The position numbers and the translations under genes were made by a program. Below, piece by piece: positions 46,661-55,234 of a DNA stretch of 64,000 nucleotides. The notes below the pieces were generated by a model. The model did no database searches. It saw only the letters and a program-made list of their open reading frames with translations, and had not been told where the DNA came from. Source of the stretch: Planctellipticum variicoloris. Lineage in GTDB: Bacteria > Planctomycetota > Planctomycetia > Planctomycetales > Planctomycetaceae. The stretch lies in NCBI RefSeq assembly GCF_030622045.1, contig NZ_CP130886.1, positions 5,092,001 through 5,156,000 of the forward strand, read 5' to 3'. Numbering within the stretch: the first letter of the stretch is position 1; every line of letters begins with the position of its first letter.

Positions 46661-47584
46661 ATGATGTCTGATCCGGAGCCTCGATCTGCGGAAGGGAGCG
46701 CGCCGGCTGCTGGAGCGGCCGCTCAGCCGGCCTGGACCGTGCGGAAGGTGCTGGAATGGACGACGCAGCACCTGCAGAAGCATGGGAGCGAGACGCCCCG
46801 GCTGGACGCCGAAGTGCTGCTGGCTCACGCCCGCAAGTGCCGGCGGATCGGGCTGTATACGGACTACGATCAGCCGCTGTCGGATGCGGTGCGGGCGCAG
46901 ATGCGGGAGCTGGTGCAGCGGCGGGCAAATGCGGAGCCGGTCGCCTACCTCGTCGGACACCGCGAGTTCTTCAGCCTCGACTTCGCGGTGACTGCGGACG
47001 TGCTGATTCCGCGGCCGGACACGGAGACGCTGGTGCTGGAGGTCATTTCCCTGGTGAAAGGGAAAGCGGGGGCGCGGGTGCTCGATCTCTGCACGGGATC
47101 GGGATGCATCGCGATTTCGGTCGCGAAGAACTGCCCTGCCACGAAAGTGACCGCCACGGACCTCAGCGCCGCCGCCCTGACGATCGCCCGGAAAAACGTC
47201 GAGACCCATCAGGTCGGCGACCGGGTCGAGCTGCTGCCGGGGGATCTGTTTGCCGCAGTGCCGGCTGGTGCGACGTTCGACGTGATTGCGAGCAATCCTC
47301 CCTACATTCCCACGGCGGAGATTGAGACGCTGGCGGGCGACGTCCGGCGGCACGAGCCGCGGCTGGCGCTGGATGGGGGAGGCGACGGCCTCGACCTGCT
47401 CCGGCGGATCCTGGCGGAGGGGCCGCGGCATCTGGTTCCGGGGGGCTGGCTGCTGGTGGAGTTTTCGCCGGAACAGTCCGAGCGGCTGTGCGAGCTGGCG
47501 CGGGGCGTGTCGGAATACGACGAGGTGCGCGTGCAGAACGATCTGGCCGGCCAGGCGCGGGTGCTGCTGGCGCGGCGGAAATGA
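46661..47584 (+). CDS. prmC: peptide chain release factor N5-glutamine methyltransferase
   Basis: The 307-residue protein methylates the GGQ glutamine of RF1/RF2. It has a helical N-terminal domain (ETPRLDAEVLLAHARKCRRI), then the SAM-dependent methyltransferase core: RVLDLCTGSGCIAISVAK and IASNPPYIP, where NPPY is the catalytic motif. The length fits the family (about 280-300). Two adjacent ATGs (46661 and 46664) are possible; GGAAGGG lies just upstream. It follows prfA, its substrate gene. Confidence 0.95.
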   Translation: MMSDPEPRSAEGSAPAAGAAAQPAWTVRKVLEWTTQHLQKHGSETPRLDAEVLLAHARKCRRIGLYTDYDQPLSDAVRAQMRELVQRRANAEPVAYLVGHREFFSLDFAVTADVLIPRPDTETLVLEVISLVKGKAGARVLDLCTGSGCIAISVAKNCPATKVTATDLSAAALTIARKNVETHQVGDRVELLPGDLFAAVPAGATFDVIASNPPYIPTAEIETLAGDVRRHEPRLALDGGGDGLDLLRRILAEGPRHLVPGGWLLVEFSPEQSERLCELARGVSEYDEVRVQNDLAGQARVLLARRK

Positions 47585-47666
47585 GGGGGCGCGGCGGGGG
47601 CCGTGGGCTCTCGAATCGCGCTGACCAGTATTTCTACGACGGTGGGCGACGAGGCTTGCACATTTG

Positions 47667-47695
47667 TTGCGGCGTCGCGGCGGGTGCTCTACACT
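47667..47695 (+). promoter_or_regulatory. candidate sigma-70 promoter of the GspE-like gene
   Basis: TTGCGG (47667-47672), a 17-base spacer, and TACACT (47690-47695), 70 bases before the ATG at 47765. Confidence 0.45.
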
Positions 47696-47764
47696 CGTTC
47701 TGCGGCCAGGTCGGCGAAATTCGCAACCGTTCGACGGCACCTCGCATCCGGGATCAACGCAGTG

Positions 47765-49609
47765 ATGGGGTACGCAATCCAATTGCGCACGGTTTCCCTG
47801 CCAGCTTACGTGCTACTGGCGGGGATGCTGTTGTTGGCGCTCACGGCCCCGGCCGGGGCGCAGCCGCCACCCACTCCGGCGGGGGTTGCAACTCCGGCGG
47901 CGCCCCCTGCGCCGGTCGTGGGGGGGACGTCTGCGGGGAGGTTCCCGGCTCCGCCGACGGGGTTCTTTCGCGGCAACTCTTTTGCGAACCCGACGCTGAC
48001 GGGCTTTTACTTCGGCTGGTTCCGGCTGATTTATCTGGTGGGGCTGTTCTTCCTGTGGGTCTGGACCTGCCGATGGATCGATGAAGACGCGCACGGGCTG
48101 AAGGTCCGGCCGATGTTCTGGAACACGATCGCGTTGTTCGGCGGCACGGCGGGATTCGTGTTGGCGCTGTGCATGCCGGCGTTTCCGGTGGCGTTTCTGG
48201 TCATGACGACGGCGTACGCGCTGCCGATGGGTCTGTATGTCTATGAGCGCAACCAGCGCGTGCCCGATTCGGGCAAGGTGCTGACTCCCCGGCATTTGAA
48301 ATCCGTCGGACTGCGGCTGCTGGGTCGCCTGGGGATCAAGTTCGGCACGCGGGAAGTGCGCGAGGCGATCGGGGGGCCGCCGATCCGGCTGATCGGCAAG
48401 TCGGGAAAGGGGGCCGGCGAGGTCGACCGCAGCAAGCAGGTCGAGTCGTCGGGAGGGTATCTGGCGGCCCGGGAACTGATTTACGACGCGATCTTGCGAC
48501 GGACGACGGATATCCATCTGGAGCCGAAGGAAGACGAAATCGCCGTCCGACTGCGCGTCGATGGCGTGATGTATCCGGCGGAGCCGTTCGATCGCTCGAC
48601 GGGCGATGCGATCATCAACATCTTCAAGGTGTTGGGGGCGATGGACATTACGGAGCGTCGGAAGCCGCAGGACGGGAGTTTCCGGGCAGAGACCGAGGGG
48701 CGGCAGATCGACTTCCGCGTGGCGACGCAGGGGGTGCAGTTCGGCGAGAAGATGAGTCTGCGTATTCTGGACCAGGGGAGTTCGGTCAAAACGCTGCCGA
48801 TGCTGGGCTTGCGCAAGCAGCTCATGGAGCAGGTGGCGGAAATCGTCCATCAGCCGCACGGGATGTTTTTGAGCTGCGGTCCGACGGGGGCCGGCAAATC
48901 GACGACGCTGTATGCGGCGCTCCAGGAGATCGACGCGCTCGAAAGCAACATTATTACGATCGAGGATCCGGTCGAATACAAGATGGCGAACGTCACGCAG
49001 ATCGAAATCAACACCAAGGCGGGACAGACGTTCGCCGGTTCGCTGCGGAGCGTGCTGCGGCAGGATCCCGACGTGCTGCTGGTGGGCGAAATCCGGGATG
49101 CGGAAACGGCGAAGATCGCGTGTCAGGCTTCGACGACGGGGCACATGGTCTTCTCGACGCTGCACGCCAACGATACGGTAACGGCGCTGTTCCGGCTGAT
49201 CGATCTGGGGGTCGAGCCGTTTCTGCTGGCCAGTTCACTGTCGGCAATTCTGGGGCAGCGGCTGGTGCGGAAGCTGTGCGAAGACTGCCGGGAGCCTTAC
49301 CGGCCCGACGTCGAACTGCTGCACACGCTCGGTCTCCCCGCGGAGAAGGTCGACAAGTTCTACCGTCCGCCGAAGTCGGGCAACGCCTGTCCGACGTGCA
49401 GCGGCATGGGTTATTTCGGTCGAATGGGTGTGTTCGAGCTGCTGGTGATGACGGACCGGCTGCGGGACATGATTCGCGAGACGCCCAATCTGGCGGCGAT
49501 CAAGGCGGAGGCTCGCAAGAACGGCATGCTGTATATGATCGAAGAGGGTCTGCGGCTGGTGGTCAAGGGGACGACGTCGCTGGAAGAGCTGCGACGCGTC
49601 GCCAAGTAG
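47765..49609 (+). CDS. GspE/PilB-type secretion ATPase with an N-terminal membrane module
   Basis: From the ATG at 47765 the protein has 614 residues. Residues about 8-32 form a hydrophobic signal or anchor (ending AGAQPPP), and residues about 81-102 and 119-160 contain further membrane segments. The ATPase spans about 230-600: Walker A GPTGAGKST (372-380), VTQIEINTKAGQTFAGSLR, Walker B LLVGEIRD, the His box STLHANDTVTALFRL, and the zinc site CEDC...CPTCSG. In the known family this hexameric ATPase powers type II secretion or type IV pili from the cytoplasmic face. Normal GspE/PilB proteins lack N-terminal membrane helices, so this one is membrane-anchored. It is followed by a CvpA-like gene 56 bases on. 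Confidence 0.9.
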   Translation: MGYAIQLRTVSLPAYVLLAGMLLLALTAPAGAQPPPTPAGVATPAAPPAPVVGGTSAGRFPAPPTGFFRGNSFANPTLTGFYFGWFRLIYLVGLFFLWVWTCRWIDEDAHGLKVRPMFWNTIALFGGTAGFVLALCMPAFPVAFLVMTTAYALPMGLYVYERNQRVPDSGKVLTPRHLKSVGLRLLGRLGIKFGTREVREAIGGPPIRLIGKSGKGAGEVDRSKQVESSGGYLAARELIYDAILRRTTDIHLEPKEDEIAVRLRVDGVMYPAEPFDRSTGDAIINIFKVLGAMDITERRKPQDGSFRAETEGRQIDFRVATQGVQFGEKMSLRILDQGSSVKTLPMLGLRKQLMEQVAEIVHQPHGMFLSCGPTGAGKSTTLYAALQEIDALESNIITIEDPVEYKMANVTQIEINTKAGQTFAGSLRSVLRQDPDVLLVGEIRDAETAKIACQASTTGHMVFSTLHANDTVTALFRLIDLGVEPFLLASSLSAILGQRLVRKLCEDCREPYRPDVELLHTLGLPAEKVDKFYRPPKSGNACPTCSGMGYFGRMGVFELLVMTDRLRDMIRETPNLAAIKAEARKNGMLYMIEEGLRLVVKGTTSLEELRRVAK

Positions 49610-49665
49610 TCCCGAACCAGTGATCCCAAGACCCACGACTGCGTTCCTGATGTGACGGACGGACC

Positions 49666-50403
49666 ATGATCGATCTGCTGATGCTGGTGGTGATCGGACT
49701 GGTGACGTGGTGCGTCGCCAGCGAAGGAGTGTGGGGGGCGGCGCTGGTCTTCCTCTGCACGCTGCTGTCGGGGCTGCTGGCGATGAACTTTTTTGAGCCG
49801 CTGGCGGTGGTGCTGCAGTCGGTTCTGCCGCAGGACTATCGGAACCACGCCGATTCGATCGCACTGGTTGGTCTGTTTGCCGGGTTCGTGTTTGCGCTGC
49901 GAATGTCGACCGAGCGGATTGCCCCGATTTTCATCACGCTGCCGGATATGGCGGAATCGATCGGGCGGTGGGCGTTCGCCGCCGCAACGGGCCTGCTGAC
50001 GGCGGCGATCCTGCTGACCGCAGTGCACACCGCGGTCATTCCCCGCGAGTATCTGGGGTTCAAGGCGGAGGGGCCGACGTTTTTCGGACTGAACCTCGAT
50101 CGACGGTGGCTGGGATTCACGCAGTACGTCTCGGAAAAGTCGCTGGCGAATTTTCGATTCGTCAACGAGAAGAACGAGCTGATTCCGCACATGTTTGACG
50201 GCCCGTATTTCGCCGTCGGCGATCCCGGCAACCCGTATCCCAATAAAGTCTGGCCGTCGTTCCCCATCCGGTATGCCGCGCGGCGGGATCAGATTGCCGG
50301 TGGTGGAATTGCTCCGGTTGCACCGGCGCCGATCTTCCGGCCGGTGGCGCCGACCGGGGGGAGCGGCAGTCCGGGTGGGGGACAGGCGTCTCCCGGATTC
50401 TGA
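49666..50403 (+). CDS. CvpA-like membrane protein
   Basis: The 245-residue protein has four membrane segments (about 2-20, 25-45, 60-85, 105-130), as in CvpA-type proteins, then a hydrophilic domain of about 70 residues and a Pro/Gly-rich tail. CvpA is linked to colicin V production and peptidoglycan or envelope functions in E. coli. The similarity here is by topology and the FAGFVFALR region, not by a catalytic motif, so the family assignment is modest. It follows the GspE-like gene by 56 bases and is probably co-transcribed. Confidence 0.7.
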   Translation: MIDLLMLVVIGLVTWCVASEGVWGAALVFLCTLLSGLLAMNFFEPLAVVLQSVLPQDYRNHADSIALVGLFAGFVFALRMSTERIAPIFITLPDMAESIGRWAFAAATGLLTAAILLTAVHTAVIPREYLGFKAEGPTFFGLNLDRRWLGFTQYVSEKSLANFRFVNEKNELIPHMFDGPYFAVGDPGNPYPNKVWPSFPIRYAARRDQIAGGGIAPVAPAPIFRPVAPTGGSGSPGGGQASPGF

Positions 50404-50654
50404 AGAATCCGATTGGCGCGACGGCCGCCCGAAGAACTTCTCCAGACCGAGCGTCCCGCGATACCGCGGTCCGGCTGCGGAAGGTAGACTGGCTGCGACG
50501 GTCGAGCGTCCTTCCTCGCCAGCTCTGACCGGGCAACTGATCCAGGCGGCACGTGCCCCGGAAATTCGACGAGGACTGTTGAGAGACCTGCCCACGGGCG
50601 AACTTCTGGAGACAAGACGTGTCCCAACGCCCAGACCGGTCTGGAGAGCATAGT

Positions 50655-51197
50655 ATGACTCATGCCTGGCACGACGTGACCCCCGGTGAAAAGCTGCCGA
50701 TCGAGTTCACGGCGGTCATCGAGATTCCCCGGGGTTCCAGCGTCAAGTACGAGCTCGACAAGGAAACGGGGCTGCTCCGGCTGGACCGCATGCTGCACTC
50801 CGCCGTTTACTATCCCGCCAATTACGGCTTTATTCCGCAGACCCTCGCCGAAGACGACGACCCGCTGGACGTGCTGGTCCTCTGCCAGGAGCCGGTCGAT
50901 CCCTTGACGCTCGTCGAAGCCCGCGCGATCGGCCTGATGACGATGATCGACTCCGGCAAGAAGGATCACAAAGTCCTGGCCATCGCCACGCACGATCCCG
51001 AGTTCAATCCGTTCTATGAAGCGTCCGAGCTGCCGCCGCACCGGCTGTCGATGATTCGCCGGTTCTTCCAGGACTACAAGATACTGGAAGGGAAGTCTGT
51101 GGAAGTCGACGACCTGACGTCTGCAAAAACCGCCTTTCCGGTGATCCTCGAATCCCTCGAACGCTACAGCACCTCCCGCCGCCGCGGCTTCCGCTAG
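50655..51197 (+). CDS. ppa: inorganic pyrophosphatase
   Basis: The 180-residue soluble enzyme hydrolyses pyrophosphate. Visible family residues: [34 protein letters not shown], and the signature [11 protein letters not shown], holding the metal-binding aspartates. The length matches family I bacterial enzymes (about 175). Start at 50655. A perfect GGCTGC/GCAGCC hairpin lies about 15 bases after the stop, but without a T-run. Confidence 0.95.
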   Translation: MTHAWHDVTPGEKLPIEFTAVIEIPRGSSVKYELDKETGLLRLDRMLHSAVYYPANYGFIPQTLAEDDDPLDVLVLCQEPVDPLTLVEARAIGLMTMIDSGKKDHKVLAIATHDPEFNPFYEASELPPHRLSMIRRFFQDYKILEGKSVEVDDLTSAKTAFPVILESLERYSTSRRRGFR

Positions 51198-51333
51198 TGC
51201 TGGCCGCACGGGCTGCCGCGTAGCAGCCGTGTTGACGGATGAGACTCGATGGCCGCGGGATGCCGAGACTGATCGGAGAATTCAAGAAGCGGAGTCTGGC
51301 TTTCCGAGAATTGCCTTCCGCTTTCCGTTCGAC

Positions 51334-51373
51334 AAGTCCGGGGCTTCGCGATGACGCTCCAGCCCCGGCCACC
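51334..51373. repeat. palindromic repeat, family B copy 2
   Basis: CCGGGGCTTCGCGATGACGC followed by TCCAGCCCCGGCCACC. It shares GCGATGACGCTCC and CCCCGGCCAC with the copies at 6901 and 52574. Confidence 0.6.
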
Positions 51374-51410
51374 CTTCGAGTTGTGAGTCTGATGGATTGA
51401 ATTGAAGTTT

Positions 51411-52505
51411 ATGAGCCTCTTTCGACCTGATATCGATCGGATTGCCGGGTATGTGCCTGGCGAGCAGCCGCAGGAAGCGGGCTGGATCAAGCTCAATACC
51501 AATGAGAACCCCTACCCGCCCTCGCCGCGGGTTGTGGCGGCGATCACCGCCGCGGCGCACGGTCGGCTGAACCTGTATCCCGATCCGTTGGCGAAGGCGT
51601 TTCGCAGGGCGGCGGGGGAGGTGTTTGGCGTCGATCCCGACTGGATTCTGCCAGCCAACGGGAGCGACGAGAACCTGACGATAATCACCCGATCGTTCGC
51701 CGATGGTCCGGATCTGATCGCCTATCCGTACCCGAGCTACATTCTCTACGAAACGCTCGCCGATCTGCAGGGGGCCCGGCACGAACGGATTCTGCTCCAG
51801 CCCGACTGGTCGTGGGATCCGACGACGACGCGCGGCGTGGTTGAGCGGTCCAAGCTGATCTTCGTGCCAAATCCCAATTCCCCGTCCGGGAATCGCTGGA
51901 CCGACGCCGAGATCGAAGCCCTCGTTCCGCCGGCGGGCGTGCTGGTGCTCGACGAAGCCTACGGAGACTTTGCCGACAACCCGCACCGCGCCGAGATTCT
52001 GCGCGGTTCTGCCGGGCGGCAGATCATTGTCACCCGGACTTTCAGCAAGTCGTACAGCCTGGCGGGGATTCGGTTTGGATTCGCCATCGCGCACCCGGAT
52101 CTGATCGCCGGGATGCGGAAGGTGAAAGACAGCTACAACTGCGATTCGATCGCGCTCGCGGCGGCGACGGCGGCGATTGAGGATCAGGCGTGGATGGAGG
52201 CCAACGTCGAGCGGATTCGCGCCACGCGAACGAGGATGTTTGCAGGACTGCAGTCGCTCGGTTTTGCGCCGGTTCCCAGCCAGACCAACTTCGTATGGTG
52301 CAGCCATCCGACCGGACGGCACAAGGAGATCTACGAGGGGCTGAAGGCCCGGAAGATCCTGGTCCGGTACATGGCGTTCCCCGATGTCGCCTGGGCCGCA
52401 GATGGACGGCTCGACGGACTGCGAATCACGGTCGGCACCGACGCAGAAATCGACGCGCTGCTGACAGCTCTCGGCGAGATCACCCGGACGATGAAATCGG
52501 CGTGA
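51411..52505 (+). CDS. hisC: histidinol-phosphate aminotransferase
   Basis: The 364-residue PLP enzyme catalyses transamination in histidine synthesis. Visible blocks: KLNTNENPYPPSPRV, LPANGSDE, PYPSYILYE, VPNPNSPSGN, LVLDEAYGDFA, and RTFSKSYSLAGIRFGFAI with the Schiff-base lysine. The length matches the fold-type I family. The ATG at 51411 is preferred over the in-frame TTG three codons upstream. Standing outside a his operon is common in planctomycetes. Confidence 0.92.
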   Translation: MSLFRPDIDRIAGYVPGEQPQEAGWIKLNTNENPYPPSPRVVAAITAAAHGRLNLYPDPLAKAFRRAAGEVFGVDPDWILPANGSDENLTIITRSFADGPDLIAYPYPSYILYETLADLQGARHERILLQPDWSWDPTTTRGVVERSKLIFVPNPNSPSGNRWTDAEIEALVPPAGVLVLDEAYGDFADNPHRAEILRGSAGRQIIVTRTFSKSYSLAGIRFGFAIAHPDLIAGMRKVKDSYNCDSIALAAATAAIEDQAWMEANVERIRATRTRMFAGLQSLGFAPVPSQTNFVWCSHPTGRHKEIYEGLKARKILVRYMAFPDVAWAADGRLDGLRITVGTDAEIDALLTALGEITRTMKSA

Positions 52506-52573
52506 AGCGGTCGCGGGGATTGACGTCGGGCCGGCAATGGGGTTGGCTGGAGTCGCCGATTCAGGACCGAGTC

Positions 52574-52662
52574 GGGTGGCCGGGGCTGGACCGAAGGGAC
52601 GCCCCGGTTTTTGATCACGCGAGCAGACCGGGGCATCGCGCAGACGCTCCTGCCCCGGCCAC
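52574..52662. repeat. palindromic repeat, family B copy 3 (longest)
   Basis: GGGTGGCCGGGGCTGG at the left end pairs with CCTGCCCCGGCCAC at the right end (52649-52662), enclosing GACGCCCCGG and GACCGGGGCATCGCG. Confidence 0.7.
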
Positions 52663-52691
52663 AGACCAACTACGTTGACCGGAGTCCGCTC

Positions 52692-53597
52692 ATGCTTCGC
52701 ATCGCGCTCGCCTGCCTGGGACTTTGCTTCGCGGCCGACGGCAAGCCGGTCAAGAAGGTGCTGTTTATCGGAATCGACGGCTGTCGGTCCGATGCGCTGG
52801 CGGCGGCGAAAACGCCGAATATCGACGGCCTGATTGCGGACGGGATTTACTTTGCCGACACCGATATCGTCTGTCCGCGTCCGACGAAGGCCGACACGAT
52901 CAGCGGCCCCGGATGGTCGAACCAGCTCACCGGTGTCTGGCCGGACAAGCACGGCGTCCTCGACAACTCGTTCAAAGGCTCGAACTACGACAAGTTCCCG
53001 CACTTCTTCACTCGCCTCAAGCAGGTCCGCCCCGACGCAAAGACCGTCTCGCTGACCACCTGGGAGCCGATCAAGTCGAAGATCGTTTCGGGCGCCGACG
53101 ACGGGCGGCACTTTGGCGGAGAGAAGCCGGGCGACTACCTCGGCGGAGATCGGCAGGCGACCGATGCTCTGCTGGATGTGCTGAAGACACAGGATCCGGA
53201 CGCCGTAGTGCTCTATCTGGGCAACGTCGACGAGACCGGCCACAAGTACGGGTTCCATCCGAAAGTGCCGCAGTATGTGGCGGCGATCGAAGAAGTTGAC
53301 ACGCAGATCGGCCGAGTCCTCAGCGGGTTGAAGGCCCGCAAAACGTACGCTGAAGAAGACTGGCTGGCCATCGTCTGCACGGATCACGGCGGACTGGGGA
53401 CGGGCCACGGCGGCGGACACGACAAGCCGGAAATCCGCCGGGTCTTTCTGATCGTCAGTGGTGCGTCGGCGCTGCGGGGGAGATCGGAGGAGCCGACGAG
53501 CCAGGTTGACATCGTGCCCACGGCACTGACGCATCTCGGAATTCCGATCGACCCGGCGTGGGAACTGGATGGCCACGCGGTGGGGTTGAAGGACTGA
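52692..53597 (+). CDS. exported alkaline-phosphatase-fold phosphodiesterase
   Basis: The 301-residue protein has a short signal-like N-terminus (MLRIALACLGLCFAADG) and the alkaline phosphatase/NPP-type fold: FIGIDGCRSDAL (metal Asp), AKTPNIDGLIADG, RPTKADTISGPGWSNQLTGV with the nucleophile-type Thr/Ser, YLGNVDETGHKYGF, and CTDHGGLGTGHGGGHD. The GNVDETGHKYGFH block is typical of nucleotide pyrophosphatase/phosphodiesterases. Likely periplasmic. The start is the ATG at 52692. The gene ends 10 bases before the convergent SUI1 gene. Confidence 0.85.
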   Translation: MLRIALACLGLCFAADGKPVKKVLFIGIDGCRSDALAAAKTPNIDGLIADGIYFADTDIVCPRPTKADTISGPGWSNQLTGVWPDKHGVLDNSFKGSNYDKFPHFFTRLKQVRPDAKTVSLTTWEPIKSKIVSGADDGRHFGGEKPGDYLGGDRQATDALLDVLKTQDPDAVVLYLGNVDETGHKYGFHPKVPQYVAAIEEVDTQIGRVLSGLKARKTYAEEDWLAIVCTDHGGLGTGHGGGHDKPEIRRVFLIVSGASALRGRSEEPTSQVDIVPTALTHLGIPIDPAWELDGHAVGLKD

Positions 53598-53606
53598 TGA
53601 GAGGCC

Positions 53607-53954
53607 TTAGCCGCGGACCTTGTAGCCGAATTCCGCGAGCAGTTTCCGCAGGCGGTCGAGCTGATCTCCCTGAATTTCGAGGCCGTCGTCTTCGATCGCG
53701 CCGCCGGCGCCGCAGGCGTTTTTGAGTCGGGTGAGCAGAGCGGGGAGATCGTTGGCTTCGGGAGCGAGTCCGCGGATCACCGTGACGACTTTCCCCTTTT
53801 TGCGGCGTTCGACGGACAGACGTGCGGTCTGTTTTTCGGGCGGAACGAGGGAGCTCGGGGCCGCTGCGGGCGGACACTGGCATGCACTTTCCAACTGGCC
53901 GCAGCGCTCGCACTGCGGCGGTCGATCCCACGCGGTTCCTGCCAGCAGTCCCAT
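53607..53954 (-). CDS. SUI1/YciH-type translation initiation factor
   Basis: From the ATG at 53954 the protein has 115 residues. An N-terminal CERCGQLESACQC segment supplies four cysteines, suggesting a small zinc knuckle. The SUI1 domain covers about 40-115: SVERRKKGKVVTVIRGLAPEANDLPALLTRLKNACGAGGAIEDDGLEIQGD, closing KLLAEFGYKVRG. Bacterial YciH relatives act at translation initiation or as ribosome-bound inhibitors of aberrant initiation. It is convergent with the phosphodiesterase gene. The cysteine-rich extension is longer than in E. coli YciH. Confidence 0.85.
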   Translation of the reverse strand: MGLLAGTAWDRPPQCERCGQLESACQCPPAAAPSSLVPPEKQTARLSVERRKKGKVVTVIRGLAPEANDLPALLTRLKNACGAGGAIEDDGLEIQGDQLDRLRKLLAEFGYKVRG

Positions 53955-54191
53955 GCTCTGCGATCCCTGTCCAGCGGCCGCTTGCCGACTCTCCAATGTC
54001 TTCGATGCCGACGACTACGATGCCGGCTGGCGGGGGGCGCGGCAAGCTCCGGGCCGGGGGGCCTGTGAAGATTCGCCGAAGTTGCCGCCGGGCGTGGAAT
54101 CCCCGCCGGGAGCATGGTTCAATCGTGGACCCTTGCCGTCGGAGAGAACGACGACGGGGTCGTTCGCGCTCGCTCAACGGGAAGAAACACG

Positions 54192-55091
54192 ATGCCCTCG
54201 CAACGTCGAAACGGTTTCACGCTGATTGAACTGCTCGTGGTGATTGCGATCATCGCCGTCCTGATCGGGCTGCTGCTGCCTGCGGTGCAGCAGGCCCGCG
54301 ATGCCGCCCGCCGGACACAGTGCCGGGATCATCTGAAGCAGATGGGGTTGGCGCTGCACAACTATCACGACGCGCACGGAACGCTTCCGCCCGGTTACGT
54401 GTATCGCCCGGACAACAGCTACTCGCCGGCGGCTAACGGTTCGGGGTTCAGTTGGGGTGCGATGGTGCTGCCGTTTCTCGAACAGGCGCCGCTGTACGGC
54501 CAGTTCAATTTCAGTGTTGCGGTGTTTGCGGCGGTCAACGAGACGCCGCGCGAGGTCCGGCTGCCGGTGTTTCTCTGTCCGAACGACAGCGTCTCGCACG
54601 AGCGGATGATTGAAATGGGGCCCGCGCCCGAGCGCTACGCGATGGGAAGTTTCGTGGCGAATTTCGGTCCGCCGGATCTCGACGACGATCAGGAACAGCG
54701 GCTGGGGATGTTCAGCCGGAACAGCAGGACGCGGTTCGGCGACGTGACGGACGGGCTGAGCAATACGCTGTTGTGCGGCGAACGCGAAAACGGCCCGTTC
54801 CGCCGGGCCGGCAGCCACGGCGTGCACTTCGAATACGAAACGACCTGGTGCTGCGCGGTCCGCCAGTGGGACGAACCGGAAGACGACCACGGGCACATGG
54901 TATTGTTCCAGACCGGCAACGTCCCCAACGACCCGCGAAGCGACGATCGGGATGTGTCGGCGCCGCATGTGGGGTACGCGAACTTTCTGATGGGGGACGG
55001 TTCGGTTCGCGGGTTGAGCGAGAACATGGACTTCCGGCTGTACCAGTCACTGAGTACGCGCGCGGGCGGCGAAGTGCTCGGAGAGTTTTAG
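54192..55091 (+). CDS. DUF1559 (type IV pilin-like) protein
   Basis: The 299-residue protein starts with a prepilin leader, RRNGFTLIELLVVIAIIAVL (residues 5-24), cleaved before F9 in known pilins. The rest matches the planctomycete DUF1559 pattern: LLPAVQQARDAARRTQCRDHLKQMGLALHNYHDAHGTLPPG, LPVFLCPND, GLSNTLLCGERE and ANFLMGDGSVRGLSENMDF. In this phylum such genes occur in dozens of copies; they are thought to form extracellular pseudopili of unknown role. Start at 54192, where the leader begins. Confidence 0.92.
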   Translation: MPSQRRNGFTLIELLVVIAIIAVLIGLLLPAVQQARDAARRTQCRDHLKQMGLALHNYHDAHGTLPPGYVYRPDNSYSPAANGSGFSWGAMVLPFLEQAPLYGQFNFSVAVFAAVNETPREVRLPVFLCPNDSVSHERMIEMGPAPERYAMGSFVANFGPPDLDDDQEQRLGMFSRNSRTRFGDVTDGLSNTLLCGERENGPFRRAGSHGVHFEYETTWCCAVRQWDEPEDDHGHMVLFQTGNVPNDPRSDDRDVSAPHVGYANFLMGDGSVRGLSENMDFRLYQSLSTRAGGEVLGEF

Positions 55092-55097
55092 TTCTGG

Positions 55098-55191
55098 GGT
55101 GGCACGCCCAGAGGTCCGCCGATGGGCGTGGTCGGACCGATTGCCGAAGGGGAAAGACACGCCCTTCGCAAAGCCTCAGGGACGTGCCACC
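55098..55191. repeat. three-stem palindromic element (family C)
   Basis: Outer stem GGTGGCACG / CGTGCCACC (55098-55106 with 55183-55191). Inside it are GGTCCG / CGGACC and TTGCCGAAGG / CCCTTCGCAA stems. It fills the gap between the DUF1559 gene and truD. Confidence 0.7.
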
Positions 55192-55234
55192 CGGCGGGCT
55201 CCCTGTCGAGCGTGGCGAGCGGTATCCTGCGTGC

